Shown: one piece after another, positions 45,169-55,821 of the stretch
How the letters are laid out: each line of letters opens with the position of its first letter
Position numbering within the stretch: the stretch's first letter is position 1
Notes under the pieces: generated by a model
What the model saw: the letters and a program-made list of their open reading frames with translations, nothing else
Told to the model about the DNA's origin: nothing
Databases searched by the model: none
Position numbers and translations under genes: made by a program
Assembly (NCBI GenBank): GCA_029582165.1
Contig: CM055875.1
Location: 11,096,785 to 11,160,784 of the forward strand
Source of the DNA: Portulaca oleracea
Lineage: Eukaryota > Streptophyta > Magnoliopsida > Caryophyllales > Portulacaceae
DNA: 64,000 nucleotides
Reading direction: 5' to 3'

Positions 45169-47337
45169 TTAGTAGTACTTTGAGCTACAACCCATCCCCT
45201 TTGAAGTACTTATTATCAAATCTTTAGTCAATCCTTTGGTTAAAGAATCGGCTATATTTTCTTTTGATTTGACATAACTTAGAGTCACTACTCCATCCCT
45301 TATAAGTTGATGTATGTAAGCATGTCTTAAACCAATATGCCTTGACTTGCCATTGTAGACATGACTATATACTACATCAAGAGTAGACTTGCTATCACAA
45401 TGAATTGAGATAGGAGCCATTGGCTTATACCAAACCGGTATTTCCAATAATAAGTTCCTTAACCACTCTGCTTCCTTACAAGCAGCATATAATGCTACTA
45501 ATTCCGAAGACATAGTGGAGTCCGCTATGTTAGCTTGTTTCTTAGAACCCCAAGAAACCGCTCCACCTCCTAAAAGGAACACCCATCCACTGGTAGAAGA
45601 GAAATCTCCTTTATTAATCCAACCCACGTCCGAGTAACCTTCTAATACCGAAGGTTCTCCTTTATATGTGAGTTGATAACTTTTAGTACCAGCTAAATAT
45701 CTTAATACTCTCCGAATTGCAAACCAATGCATATTACTCGGATTACTTGTAAACCTACTTAACATGCCAATTGCATAAGCAATGTCTGGCCTTGTACTTG
45801 TCATAGCATACATGAGACTTCCAATCAACTTAGCATACTCAAGTTGATTAACCGGAGAACCCAAATTTTTCTCTAGTTTCTTACTTGAATCATATGGAGT
45901 TACAGCTGGATATAGCTTATCACCTCCAAACTTGTTCAATATTTTCTCAATGTAATGCTCTTGAGATAAACTTATCTTATCATTATTTCTAATGATCTTA
46001 ATACCAAGAATTACATCCGCTTCACCCATGTCCTTCATAGAGAACTTTGAGGATAGAAATTCTTTGGTCTTATTAACTTGTTCCATGTCGGTCTCGAAGA
46101 TCAACATGTCATCAACGTATAGGCATATAATCACCCCTTTTCCATTCTCAAACTTAGAGTATATGTACTTATCCGATTCATTGATCTTATAACCACTTGA
46201 AAGCACTACTTCATCAAACTTTTGATGTCATTGCTTAGGTGCTTGCTTAAGTCCATATAAGGACCTTATAAGTTTACAAACTTTCTTTTCTTGACCTTCA
46301 ACAACAAACCCTTCGGGTTGTTCCATATACACCTCCTCTTCTAGTTCTCCATTTAAGAATGCCGTTTTGACATCCATTTGATGGATCACTAGCTTATGGA
46401 TAGTGGCTAAAGCTATCAATACACGTATCGAAGCTATCCTAGCCACCGGCGCATATGTATCAAAGTAGTCAATACCATACTTTTGAGTAAAGCCCCTTAC
46501 AACCAACCGAGCTTTATACCTCTCAACGGTACCATCTACTTTCCTTTTCCTTTTAAAGATCCACTTAGAGGTAATTGGTTTACTTCCCGGAGGAAGGTCA
46601 ACCAATATCCAAACATTGTTTTCCATTATCGAATCAATCTCATCTTGTACCGCTTCTTTCCACAAAGAAGCATCATGAGATTGCATAGCTTCTTTAAAAG
46701 TTTTAGGAACCTCATTAATGTTGTACATACATAGGGTCTCACTTTCAACTGAGTCCCTTGAACCTTCTACTAAATAAACATAGAAGTCCGAACCAAAGTC
46801 TTTTGGTTTCCTTGATCTTTTACTCCTTCTTAACTCAGTACTTTCATCTTCTTCATCATGAATAACCTCATGAGTTGGAAGATCATCTTGTATGGATATA
46901 CCCTCAAGATTTTCATCTTGAGGCTCAATTAAAGGAACAATATCTTGAATTACTTCTTTAGGTCTAGGAATTGAAGAGAACCTAGTTTCATCAAAAATTG
47001 CATCTATTGATTCCATTACGGTATTCACCGAAATGTACTCATTTGGCTCAACCACCAAAAATCTATAAGCTTTGCTATCTTGAGCATAGCCTATAAAGAT
47101 GCACTCAATTCCTCTTTCACCTAATTTTCTTTTCTTAGGTTCCGGGACTCTTACAATAGCCCTACAACCCCAAATCTTAAGATACTTAAGACTTGGCTTT
47201 CTTTTGTTCCATAACTCATATGGGGTACTAGAATTCCCTTTGAATGGAACTCTATTCAAAATATAACAAGCCGTTAACATGGCTTCACCCCAAAATCCAT
47301 TACTTAAACCGGAGTTTGACAACATAGAATTCACCAT
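45169..47337 (-). pseudogene. Copia integrase C-part, reverse transcriptase and RNase H
   Basis: 47337-46228 begins MVNSMLSNSGLSNGFWGEA (integrase end, then TPYELWNKRKPSLKYL) and covers the RT start: VDLPPGSKPITSKWIFKRK, YKARLVVRGFTQ, the first catalytic block IHQMDVKTAFLNGELEEEV and SLYGLKQAPKQ. A TGA at 46230-46228 interrupts it where Trp is expected. The same frame reopens and holds the active site LYVDDMLIFETD, then ARPDIAYA-type TSTRPDIAYAIGMLSRF, and RNase H (SGWVFLLGGGAVSW, DSTMSSELVALYAACKEAEW, SKENIADSLTKGL). Length and order are normal for the family, so this single stop is the main lesion here. Confidence 0.95.
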
Positions 47338-47350
47338 TTCTTTTAAAGTT

Positions 47351-49282
47351 CTATTTTTCCTTTCCGCAACCCCATTTTTGTGGTGTATACGGGGCTTGTC
47401 TCATGAACAATGCCCATTTCTTGGAAAACTTTGGATCATAATATTCCCCTCCATCGGATCTTAAAGTTTTAATCAAGGTCTCACATTGAAGTTCACTTCT
47501 AGTTTTGTAAACTCTAAACTTTTCAAGTGTTTCATCTTTAGAACTCAAAAGATAAACTTGACAATATCTAGAATAATCATCAATGAATGTCACATAATAC
47601 TTCTTACCACCTATTGAAGGTGTACTATGAAAATCTCCTAAATCACTATGAATTAAATCAAGCAATTCAGAAGTTCTTTTTACACTTGAGAATGAATTTT
47701 TGGTGATTTTATTAAGCATGCATGTCTTACACTTTTCTATGTCATCATTCAACTTAGGAATCAAATCAAGATTAGACATTTCTTTCAACTTTGAAAAGTT
47801 CACATGTCCTAATCTAGCATGCCATAGAAAAGACTTATTCAAAGTAGACACATGCATATAAGCGGAAATCATGCCATCTTTATTACTTTTCGCATTCAAT
47901 TTAAACATCTCCCCAAAAGCATATCCCTTCCCTACAAAAGTCTCACCCTTGGAAAGTACATAATTATCTCCATCATAAACTTGCATAAAACCAAACTTGC
48001 TAAGGAGATAACCGGATACAAGATTCTTACATACTTCCGGAGCTAAATACACATCATTTAAAAGCAAAGATTTACCGGAAGTGAAAACAAGTTCCACTTG
48101 CCCAATGCCTTCAACTTTAACCGGATGATTATTGCCCATGTAGAGTTTCACACCATCATCTGCCGGTTTGAGAGTCGTGAATAAACTCTTGTCAATGCAA
48201 ACATGCCTTGACGCACCCGAGTCTATGTACCAATCATTACAACCAATGGATACCATGTTAATATGATCTTTAATCATGGCCACGAAGGAATTGAGTTCCT
48301 TCTCCTTACTCTTTCCCTTAGATGTATCTTTGTTCAAAATACCATGCTTCTTTTTCCATTGGTAACACTCTCTCTTTGTGTGCCCCGGTTTGCCACATTC
48401 CCAACAAACTTGCTTACGCTTTTGAATTCCCTTGCTAGTTTTGTTGTGGCTCTTGTTCTTATTCTTGTTTCCCTTATTCTCTTGCACCGTATGGACCTTA
48501 GATTGCTCTTTGGTACCATCTTGTAGGCGTAACTCCTCTTCAATCTGAAGATGGTTAGCCAAACCTTCAAGAGACATAGCCTCTTTCCGGTGCATGAGAG
48601 CCCTTTTAGTTTCATTCCAAGAAGAAGGTAGCTTGTCAATAATAGAGGATACGATTATGGTTTCATCCATGTTCAAATTGTGTTGCTTGAAGTTACTTAA
48701 AATACGTTGAATCTCATGGAATTGGTCTAGAATTTTCCTATTATCATCCATCTTAAATTTCATGGATTGACTAACAAGAAAAATCTTACTTGACGCATCT
48801 TCCGACATGTACTTAGCTTCAAGCATCTCCCAAAGCTTCTTTGCCGTTTCCACATGTTGATACACATCAAAGAGGGTGTCGCTCATCCCGTTGAGAATGC
48901 ATCCTCTACAAATGTAGTCATCATTCTCCATCTTGAGCCTTTGCCGAGTAGCCTCCGCATCTTCCACGGACGTCTTTATTTGATCGTTACTCCCATCTCC
49001 CGTGGAACTCTTGACAATTGCATCCTCTTTTGGAGACTCCTCGGTTGTCACCTTCTTGGCCGACGGTTCTTGATTCACCTTGGGAGAGATCTCAATGTTA
49101 AGCACATATGCCACATTGAGAGTCGTTAGCAAGAAATGCATCTTGCTTTGCCAACGCCGGAAATCCACTCCTTCAAAGCACTCTAGCTTTTGGAAGTTGC
49201 TAGACATATCACGTAGCGAGGCCATTTCTAAATAGTTCTTAAGATTGTTGGAGGAAAGGGAGTGAACGGTATATAAAAACAA
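47351..49282 (-). pseudogene. Copia gag, protease and integrase N-part
   Basis: The gag ATG is probably at 49225 (MASLRDMSSNFQKLECFEG), because codons before it lie in the LTR. Gag shows WEMLEAKYMSEDASSKIFL and a CCHC knuckle CWECGKPGHTKREC (about residue 295). Protease is WYIDSGASRHVC. The GAG-pre-integrase block is SFLWHARLGHVNFSKL with CKTCMLNK, and integrase has LDLIHSDLGDFHSTP, YVTFIDDYSRY and LRSDGGEYYD. A frameshift near 47340 breaks the integrase at PYTPQ. The frame is otherwise intact over ~1.9 kb, so the element is young relative to the virus. Confidence 0.95.
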
Positions 49283-49958
49283 TGGAAACTCGCTTGGATA
49301 ACGCTAAGAGTTGTGGCCTTGAACTCACTTTCCTTAAGAACTATTTACTATACCGTAAATGTTCAAAGGGATAAAACTTAGCACTTGTAACACTCAAGAA
49401 ATAGATTCTCACTTGAATCACTCTAGTATAGCTGCAGTCTAGACAAGAACGAGGTTGTGATTAGCTTAGAATGGTGTGTCTCAAATAGCCTAGGATGTCT
49501 CCTATTTATAGGAGATTACCACCCACTTTAGGATACCCTAGTCAAAGGGTAATCAAGAGCCTTAATGATGAGATTATGTCCTTAATATGACCTTGACCAA
49601 GTCAAGTCATATAGCTGTTGCAATCTCAGCATAATCGTGCTTAATGACGATATCAAACACTAATTACACAAAATCATATAGCCGTTAGCAATTAATACAA
49701 TCCTGGCCTTCAACACGACCTGTGTTGAATCAACACGGTCCGTGTTGGCTCAACACGACCCGTGTTGATCCAACACGACCCGTGTTGAGCGCAGGAATTG
49801 TTTCCTTGCTCTCTAGAAGACAACACGACCCGTGTTGCTTCCTGTTTCATCCGTGTTGATCATATTCTTATTGTTTCACTTATATATGATCCTTATACTT
49901 GATATACTTTATTCTTTAGGCTATATAATTGTCTTATACTCTTAAAATATATCCAACA
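49246..49958 (-). repeat. 5' LTR of the copia element
   Basis: 713 bp. It differs from the 3' LTR mainly by 40 extra bases: four 20-bp palindromic units at 49711-49790 instead of two. TATA-like TATATAAAAAC lies near its 42590/49268 end, and a TCCTATTTATAGGAGA palindrome near 49500. Confidence 0.92.
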
Positions 49959-49963
49959 CTTTA

Positions 49964-50326
49964 AAGCATGCATTTACTGCTATTTGAATTCCATGTAAAT
50001 GTACATATTTGATTAAGTCTTTATCTTTTGATGGTATTTCATGTAAAAAAAAATTCAATTATATTTTGGTTCATTAGTCGTAGTCTTATATTTCCTTGTA
50101 GATGTTGAACATATACAGGTTGTTCTGTTATATATAATTTATAATGGCGAACTACTTTTCTATGAAGAAAATCATCCATCTTTTTCATAAGTGTTCTAGG
50201 ATCCTTTAAAGATAGCTCTTTAGTTATAATTCTTTCATATAAATGTTGATTAAAAGTAATTATTCCAGTATAATTTTCATTATTTTCCTGTTCTTCTTGA
50301 TGGGTTATATTTTCTTCAGTACTCAT
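49964..50326 (-). pseudogene. Viral movement protein N-terminus (left arm)
   Basis: The ATG at 50326-50324 opens MSTEENITHQEEQENNENYT. Further on come FNQHLYERIITKELSLKDPR and VQHLQGNIRLRLMNQNIIE. A stop occurs near 50040. The ATG lies inside the last codons of the preceding frame (11-nt overlap). Confidence 0.7.
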
Positions 50327-50510
50327 CTTCTGATTCTGTACTATCTTCAATTTCACTAGAGGTATTAATCTCTTCTTCAATTGATTCATAGCAACTAGTA
50401 AGTTCTTCACCTCCTTCAATATGAATTAGGTAGAGTTCATCTTTAATTTCTTCAAATTCGTCATTGAATAATTTAACTATGTTCGCTTTTCTCTTATTAC
50501 AATCTATAGA
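50316..50510 (-). pseudogene. Putative viral coat-protein C-terminal tail
   Basis: About 60 codons: CNKRKANIVKLFNDEFEEIK, then a strongly acidic end (EEEINTSSEIEDSTESEDEY). Caulimovirid coat proteins end in a zinc knuckle followed by an acidic tail, and this could be the part after the knuckle. The rest is missing because the inverted junction lies at about 50510. The assignment is an inference from position and composition only. Confidence 0.4.
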
Positions 50511-50513
50511 CTT

Positions 50514-51658
50514 ATGAAAAAGATGGATGATTTTCTTCATAGAAAAGTAGTTCGCCATTATAAATTATATACAACTGAACAACCTATATATGTTCAACAT
50601 CTACAAGGAAATATAAGACTGCGACTAATGAACCAAAATATAATTGAAAATTTTTTAAATGAAATACCATCAAAATATAAAGACTTAATCAAATATGTAC
50701 ATTTACATGGAATTCAAATAGTAGTAAATGCATACTTTAAAGAAGGTATTGATTCACCTATAATATTATCACTTCATGATCAACGATTTCATAACATTCA
50801 AAACAGTCATTTAGGAACTTTACAAGGAAATTTAGTTTATAAAAAACTTATTTTTGAATGTTACCCTAATTATTTTGTTACTCTTCGTAGTAAAGATCTT
50901 GAAGATACTTTGAATTTACAATTTAAACTCCTTACAGATATAGGGCTTAAGCCAGGAAATGATGCACTAGCATTTTATTATAGAGGTCTATATATAATTT
51001 CGAATACAAATTTTCCCATAAAAGATAAAAATCAAAGAGAAAAAATTAAAATAGATCCTTTATTTTCTACAATAAGCTCAGTAATAACACCTCAAGCACA
51101 AGAAGCACGAATACCTGCATTAACAGAATTTAAATTGGTAAATGAAGAAGAAACTACAATTAATCAATAAGCTCCAAGATTATCTTTTACTGAAAAAGGA
51201 TTAAGGATAGATAGTCGACCAACAACATCAAGAACTTTTAGTATGAATTGTTCTCGAAACTTAAACTTCAGATCTCTTAATACTGATAATAGAACATATA
51301 GAGTTAATTTAGAATATTTTGATAGACAAAAATGGATAAAAGATAAAGTAATTATAGATAAAGGAGCATCACAATGTCATTGTATAACCTTACCAATTTA
51401 AGTATATATAGCATCCGAATACAATTGCACCACTTATGATGGGAAAAGAAATATTTTAACTCAAAAATCAAAAATAATGATGAAAACACCTAAATCATTT
51501 TTATTAGAATAAGATTGTTATGTAGACTCAACGATTAACAATGAATATTATCATATATTATTAGGTATGACATTTTTAGATAAGTTTACTTCTTACGTAA
51601 TCAAGCTCACTCATATTACCCTTATAGATGGAGAATCTAGAATTATCCTTTTTAGATT
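50514..51658 (+). pseudogene. Viral movement protein and protease-like domain (right arm)
   Basis: The frame opens at MKKMDDFLHRKVVRHYKL, which is internal to the gene, since the N-terminus is cut off by the inverted junction. MP core: IKYVHLHGIQIVVNAYFKEG, GIDSPIILSLHDQRFHN and LGTLQGNLVYKKL. A stop at 51168-51170 precedes APRLSF, and more stops follow. The second domain shows VIIDKGASQCHC and YYHILLGMTFLDKF, as in the left arm. MPs of this family form tubules at plasmodesmata. This copy cannot make a whole protein. Confidence 0.82.
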
Positions 51659-52096
51659 ATGAAACAAATTGCAATTCCAATCCTTACGCACATTGAAATA
51701 ACAGTAAAAGACTTAGATATCACAACAGCTACACTAGTGGATACCGGATCAGAAGCAACATTATTTAATCAATTACTTTTGCCACAATGGGAAACACTTC
51801 CCTCTAACAAGAAAATTAGAATTAAAGGAGTAAATTCTCGAGGAACTTATATCGAACATTATCAAACTAATGTATCAATTATGTTAGGGAATAAAATTTT
51901 AAATATACCTATTGTTCTACAATATAATTCAGGATATGATATTTCACTTGGAAATGATTTTTTTCAAACAATTTTCAAAATTTACGCAAACTGCTTATAC
52001 AATTTCACTAGCAACAAAATGTGGTCATATATTAAAGATACCTACACTAAAATACCCATACAGAGTGCGCGCGAAGCGTGGTGGACAAGGTTATGA
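51659..52096 (+). pseudogene. Viral aspartic protease (right arm)
   Basis: MKQIAIPILTHIEITVKDLD, active site ATLVDTGSEATLF, and C-terminal YDISLGNDFFQTIFKIY. The ATG overlaps the previous stop as ATGA (51659-51662). The frame then ends at AREAWWTRL, while the RT frame continues in a different phase from about 52060 (KRGGQGYEK). Confidence 0.88.
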
Positions 52097-53543
52097 AAAA
52101 GTCTCTTTGAACACACAAATTGAAAATAAAACTCCTAAATATAAAATCAATATAATTACTAAAGAAAAAATATTAGATAAACTTAAACAGTTTTATTCTA
52201 AAAATCCATTACAGTTTTGGAAACCACAACATCCTAGAGCCAAAATAGAATTATCCCAAGAAATATATATTAAGGAAAAACCAATGTTATATACAGAGGG
52301 AGATATTAAACAATTTTCAGTCCAAATTAATGAACTTTTAGAAAAAGAATTAATAAGACCATCTAAAGGAGCTTACTCCTCTCCAGCTTTTATGATAATG
52401 AACGAAGTAGAACGTAGAAGAGGAAAAGCGAGAATGGTAATAAATTATAAAAAATTAAATCAATACACTAGAACAGACAATTATTTCTTACCAAATAAAG
52501 AAGTCTTAATCAATGTAGTAAAAAATAGAAAATATTTCTCGAAATTTGACTGTAAATCTGGATTTTGGCAAATAAAAATGGAAGAAAATAGTATCAAATA
52601 TACTGGATTTAGTACCCCACAAGGATTTTACGAATGGATAGTTATGTCATTTGGATTGAAAAATGCTCCTAGAATATTTCAAAGAAGAATGGATTATGCT
52701 TATAAACACCTTAAGAACTTCTTAGTAGTATATGTTGATGATATCCTTATTAGTTCTAATATTCGTGATGAACATAGAAAACATCTAGAAGAATTTGTTA
52801 AAGTAGCTACTAAAGAAGGAATTTGTTTAAGTGAAAGAAAAGCAATTATAGAAAAAGAAAAAATTGAATTTTTAGGATTTGAAGTAGGAATTAATGGAAT
52901 AAGCCTACAACCCCACATTTCTAGAAAAATAAAAGAATACCCTGATGAACTTAGAACTAAAAAACAAATTCAAGGATTCTTAGGATTATTAAATTATGCT
53001 AGTTCATATATACCTGATTTAGCTAAAAAGAAGAAAGATAATCAAAGTCTACTTAGAAAAAATAACACTCTTGGATGGACTTAAAAACATACAGAAATAG
53101 TTAGAAAATTAAAAGAAGAATGTTTAAATTTACCCAGTCTTAGACTGCCTGAAGCAGAAGACAATTTAATTTTACAGACTGATGCCTCTGATAAAACTTG
53201 GGCAGCAGTATTAAAAACATATTTAAATGAAATTTGTGGATATCATAGCGGAACATTCTCAGAACGAGAAGAAAATTATAATACAATGGAAAAGGAAATC
53301 TCAGCAATTATTAGAGGAATAAAGAAATGGCGATTATTTTTGCTACCTAAACCTTTTAAAATATTGACTGACAATCAAGCAGCGACGACTTTCGTAAAAC
53401 AGAATTTAGATAATGGACCACATATGAGAAAACTACATAGATGACAAGTTTACTTATCTCAATTTAATGCTACTTATGAGCATGTTGCAGGAAAAAACAA
53501 TTTCATTGCAGATTACCTCACTCGTGAAAATGAGTACAAGTGA
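52060..53543 (+). pseudogene. Viral reverse transcriptase and RNase H (right arm)
   Basis: RT: EKELIRPSKGAYSSPAFMIM, ARMVINYKKLNQYT, FSKFDCKSGFWQIKM, MSFGLKNAPRIFQRRMD (Ser where the left arm has Pro), active site VVYVDDILIS, and FLGFEVGINGISLQP. A stop follows TLGWT (53082). RNase H continues LILQTDASDKTWAAV, SEREENYNTMEKE, ILTDNQAATTFV, a stop after KLHR, and HVAGKNNFIADYLTRENEYK to the stop at 53541. The last residues overlap the start of the next ORF. There is no integrase, as expected for a pararetrovirus. Confidence 0.93.
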
Positions 53544-54589
53544 AAAAGGGAAGACCAATATTAGTGACGAAGGCTCATTCGTTCGAGATTTTGAAAATAT
53601 CATGATTGACTACAATGAATATCTCGAAGCAGTTGAAGAAAAAATTGAACTTACTACAATTTTCTACAGAACTATTGATGAACTCAAAAATTGAGCTATG
53701 GGAAAGAAAATCCCAAAGAAATCAAAGTCGAACAAGTTGAACACTCATTTTGACCCTCAACAAGCAAGGGAAATGCTTCAAACCCCTCTCCCAAGAGGAG
53801 AAAGAGAAGCAACAATTAAAAGCTAGATTGCTAGCTACAAGACCAATTATTCGAAATACTGGCATTCGAACTCTGAACAATGTTACCGACGAATTCTATA
53901 AGAATTATCATCAAGCAACTACTGTCGCTTATGAAAAGATTGGAGAAATCCCTGAACTATTTTACAACCTTAAGCGCTCTTTGTTCCCAAAAATTATAGC
54001 TTTTAATAAAGCAAATCCCGAAGTCGTCTACCAGCTTTTTGAACATGGATATCTAAACCTACTATATCCTAGCTTAAGCCTCATTGAACTCAAGTATTTC
54101 CCGGAGAAAATAATAGAAACCATCAAAAATCACAGTAAAAATAAGAGCTATGTTAGCCTCAGAATATTTTCAGTTGCCCCTGAAAAGGATGAACAGACTA
54201 ATATCATATATCCTGTTATTAATCTGATCATCTTGAACAAAATCCCTTTAACAAATATCCAAGTCCAAGTCACAAAAGAAAAGCTTTTTGAAATTCCTCC
54301 ATTTGACAAGTCTTGGACAAATTATAAACGATCAACAGGAGCTTTAGCAGTCAGTTGCCAACTCGACAGACTCTGGAGAGAAGGCTACAGAAATCTTTAT
54401 CAAGAAGAAAATTTTATAATTGTTACCAATGATGATGGATCTTTTGGAAAACGAGATGATCAAATATTTGACTTCAGATTCCACAAATTATTCCCAAAGA
54501 ACTTCCAAGGAAGCACAGCTGTGAAGAAAAGGTTTGATGAACTGTACCAAAGAGAAGAAAACAAAAACCAACAGGACATATTGATGTAG
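53530..54589 (+). pseudogene. Viral 3' ORF of unknown function (right arm)
   Basis: ATG at 53530 (MSTSEKGKTNISDEG). The first part ends at 53694 after an internal deletion of the EIVVKDLRADLEK segment seen in the left arm. The frame reopens and runs from about 53750 to 54589, with RTLNNVTDEFYKNYHQATTV, NKANPEVVYQLFEHGYLNLL and SCQLDRLWREGYRNLYQEEN, then FGKRDDQIFDFRFHKLFPKN. This copy keeps the C-terminal ~280 residues open. No known motif was recognised. Confidence 0.7.
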
Positions 54590-54676
54590 CCACGCGAAGG
54601 GCTGAGATCTTGCTGACAGAAATAAACGAACATGATATTGCCATCACAAGAACAATCGAACTACAATAATGCGCTG

Positions 54677-54723
54677 TGATGTAAGCGCTTATGTAATCTA
54701 TTAATTTAATTTTCTTATAAATA
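54677..54723 (+). promoter_or_regulatory. Viral promoter, right arm: ocs-like element and TATA box
   Basis: TGATGTAAGCGCTTATGTAA (54677-54696), two C-to-T steps from the ocs/as-1 consensus, with TATAAATA at 54716-54723. AATAAAATAA near 54847 could serve as a poly(A) signal. Transcription would run outwards to the right. Confidence 0.7.
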
Positions 54724-55209
54724 GAGGTATGTAAGAAGGAGAGGGTAGAGTTTCTCATCCACATTAAGTTTGTTAGCATATTTCCTTTTGTAAGCTTGTA
54801 TCAAGATGTTTTAAGAATTCCCTTTTAGGGAAAGGAAAGTATCCTTAATAAAATAATATAATCTCTTTTTCAACAATACATGAGTTCTTCATATTTATCC
54901 AAACTCAAACAAAGTGAATATACAAAAAGAGAAGATTAAGTCTGAAAGAGTAGGTAAATCGCGCAGAGTGGAGTGTAAGACGCGTACGAACAAATAAGAC
55001 AGATTCAACTCTCAAAGGTATAATCTCTCTTTCGTTTTAGTTTGTGTAGTTATGTTGAATTTTAAATTGTTGATTTAAGGTTATATAAGTTTATTAGGAT
55101 TACTTATCCGAGTACCTAAACTGATAAAATTGTGTGAGACACTTAAAAAATCACTTTTGGTTTTACCGCTTTTTCCACTAAAAAACCACTTGTTAGACCC
55201 TCTTAATAT

Positions 55210-55221
55210 TGGTATCAGAGC
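55210..55221 (+). other. Viral primer-binding site, right arm
   Basis: TGGTATCAGAGC, pairing with initiator Met-tRNA. About 500 bp downstream of the TATA box. Confidence 0.9.
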
Positions 55222-55519
55222 AAGAAGATCTTAAAAAATGAATGAAGAACATGATAATTTTGTTTACTGAAGAACTTTAAATATGGATTTAGAGAAATTT
55301 ATAATAGAAATAATATCTGGGATGTATGCTGAAGATGGACTATTGAAACTTATTAATTACATATGTCAAAATAAATTTAGATGTGTTAATTTTCATGTAA
55401 AAATTATATATTTGGCAGAAAGAATTTCTGAAATACATTATTCTAGTTTAAAGAATAATTAAATATGTTTAAAAATAGATTTTAATCGAATTCTAGGTTA
55501 ACAAAAGAAGGAGATTATG

Positions 55520-55818
55520 CCGTAGAACAAACCTTTAATTTCCCTGAACTTAAAGCATATAATATTCAAGAAGCTTGGAATTTTTTAAGGTTATTAAATC
55601 AAACAACTAGAAATTATAGAGAAAGTCTCCTTGAAAATCAGAAATCAAGATATGTATATTTAGTCACATTACCATCTAGTGTTCATAAGTATACTTTAAA
55701 TTTAATTAAAGATCAAATAGCTTTATTAGAAAAAACTTTTGAATATACAATCTGGTTTGAACCTAACAAAAGTATAAATGAATCTGCAATATATTATTAC
55801 ACCGACGAAGAATTATAA
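55520..55818 (+). pseudogene. Viral ORF after the primer site (right arm)
   Basis: A frame reading TTRNYRESLLENQKSRYVYL and ending YYYTDEEL at 55818, with stops and a frame change upstream near 55560. A short ATG frame lies at 55238. The viral similarity cannot be followed beyond this point, and the terminal hAT-like segment follows. Confidence 0.6.
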
Positions 55819-55821
55819 TAT

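Larger units (their letters stand above)
42579..49958 (-). mobile_element. Ty1/copia retrotransposon, 5-bp duplication CTTTA, with nested solo LTR
   Basis: CTTTA at 42574-42578 and 49959-49963 flanks the element. The 5' LTR is 49246-49958 (713 bp, TGTTGGAGG...ATATCCAACA on plus). The 3' LTR is 42579-43039 plus 44372-44583, interrupted by a solo LTR. The order PR-IN-RT-RH on minus gives Ty1/copia. It interrupts the viral movement protein of the left arm. One frameshift and one stop break pol. The terminal bases of the 3' LTR have mutated (CG for TG, TA for CA). Confidence 0.93.
27863..50510 (-). mobile_element. Left arm of a head-to-head endogenous pararetrovirus dimer
   Basis: The arm is a viral copy read on minus. 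Removing three later insertions with their duplications (28552-31253, 34636-41269, 42579-49963) leaves about 5.9 kb that is the reverse complement of 50511-56108, plus ~0.3 kb of unique sequence at the centre. Viral order in reading direction: CP-like tail, MP, protease-like domain, AP, RT-RNase H, unknown ORF, promoter, primer site, short ORF. The polymerase type and Met-tRNA site place it in Caulimoviridae. It has no integrase and no LTR. All genes carry stops or frameshifts. Confidence 0.88.
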
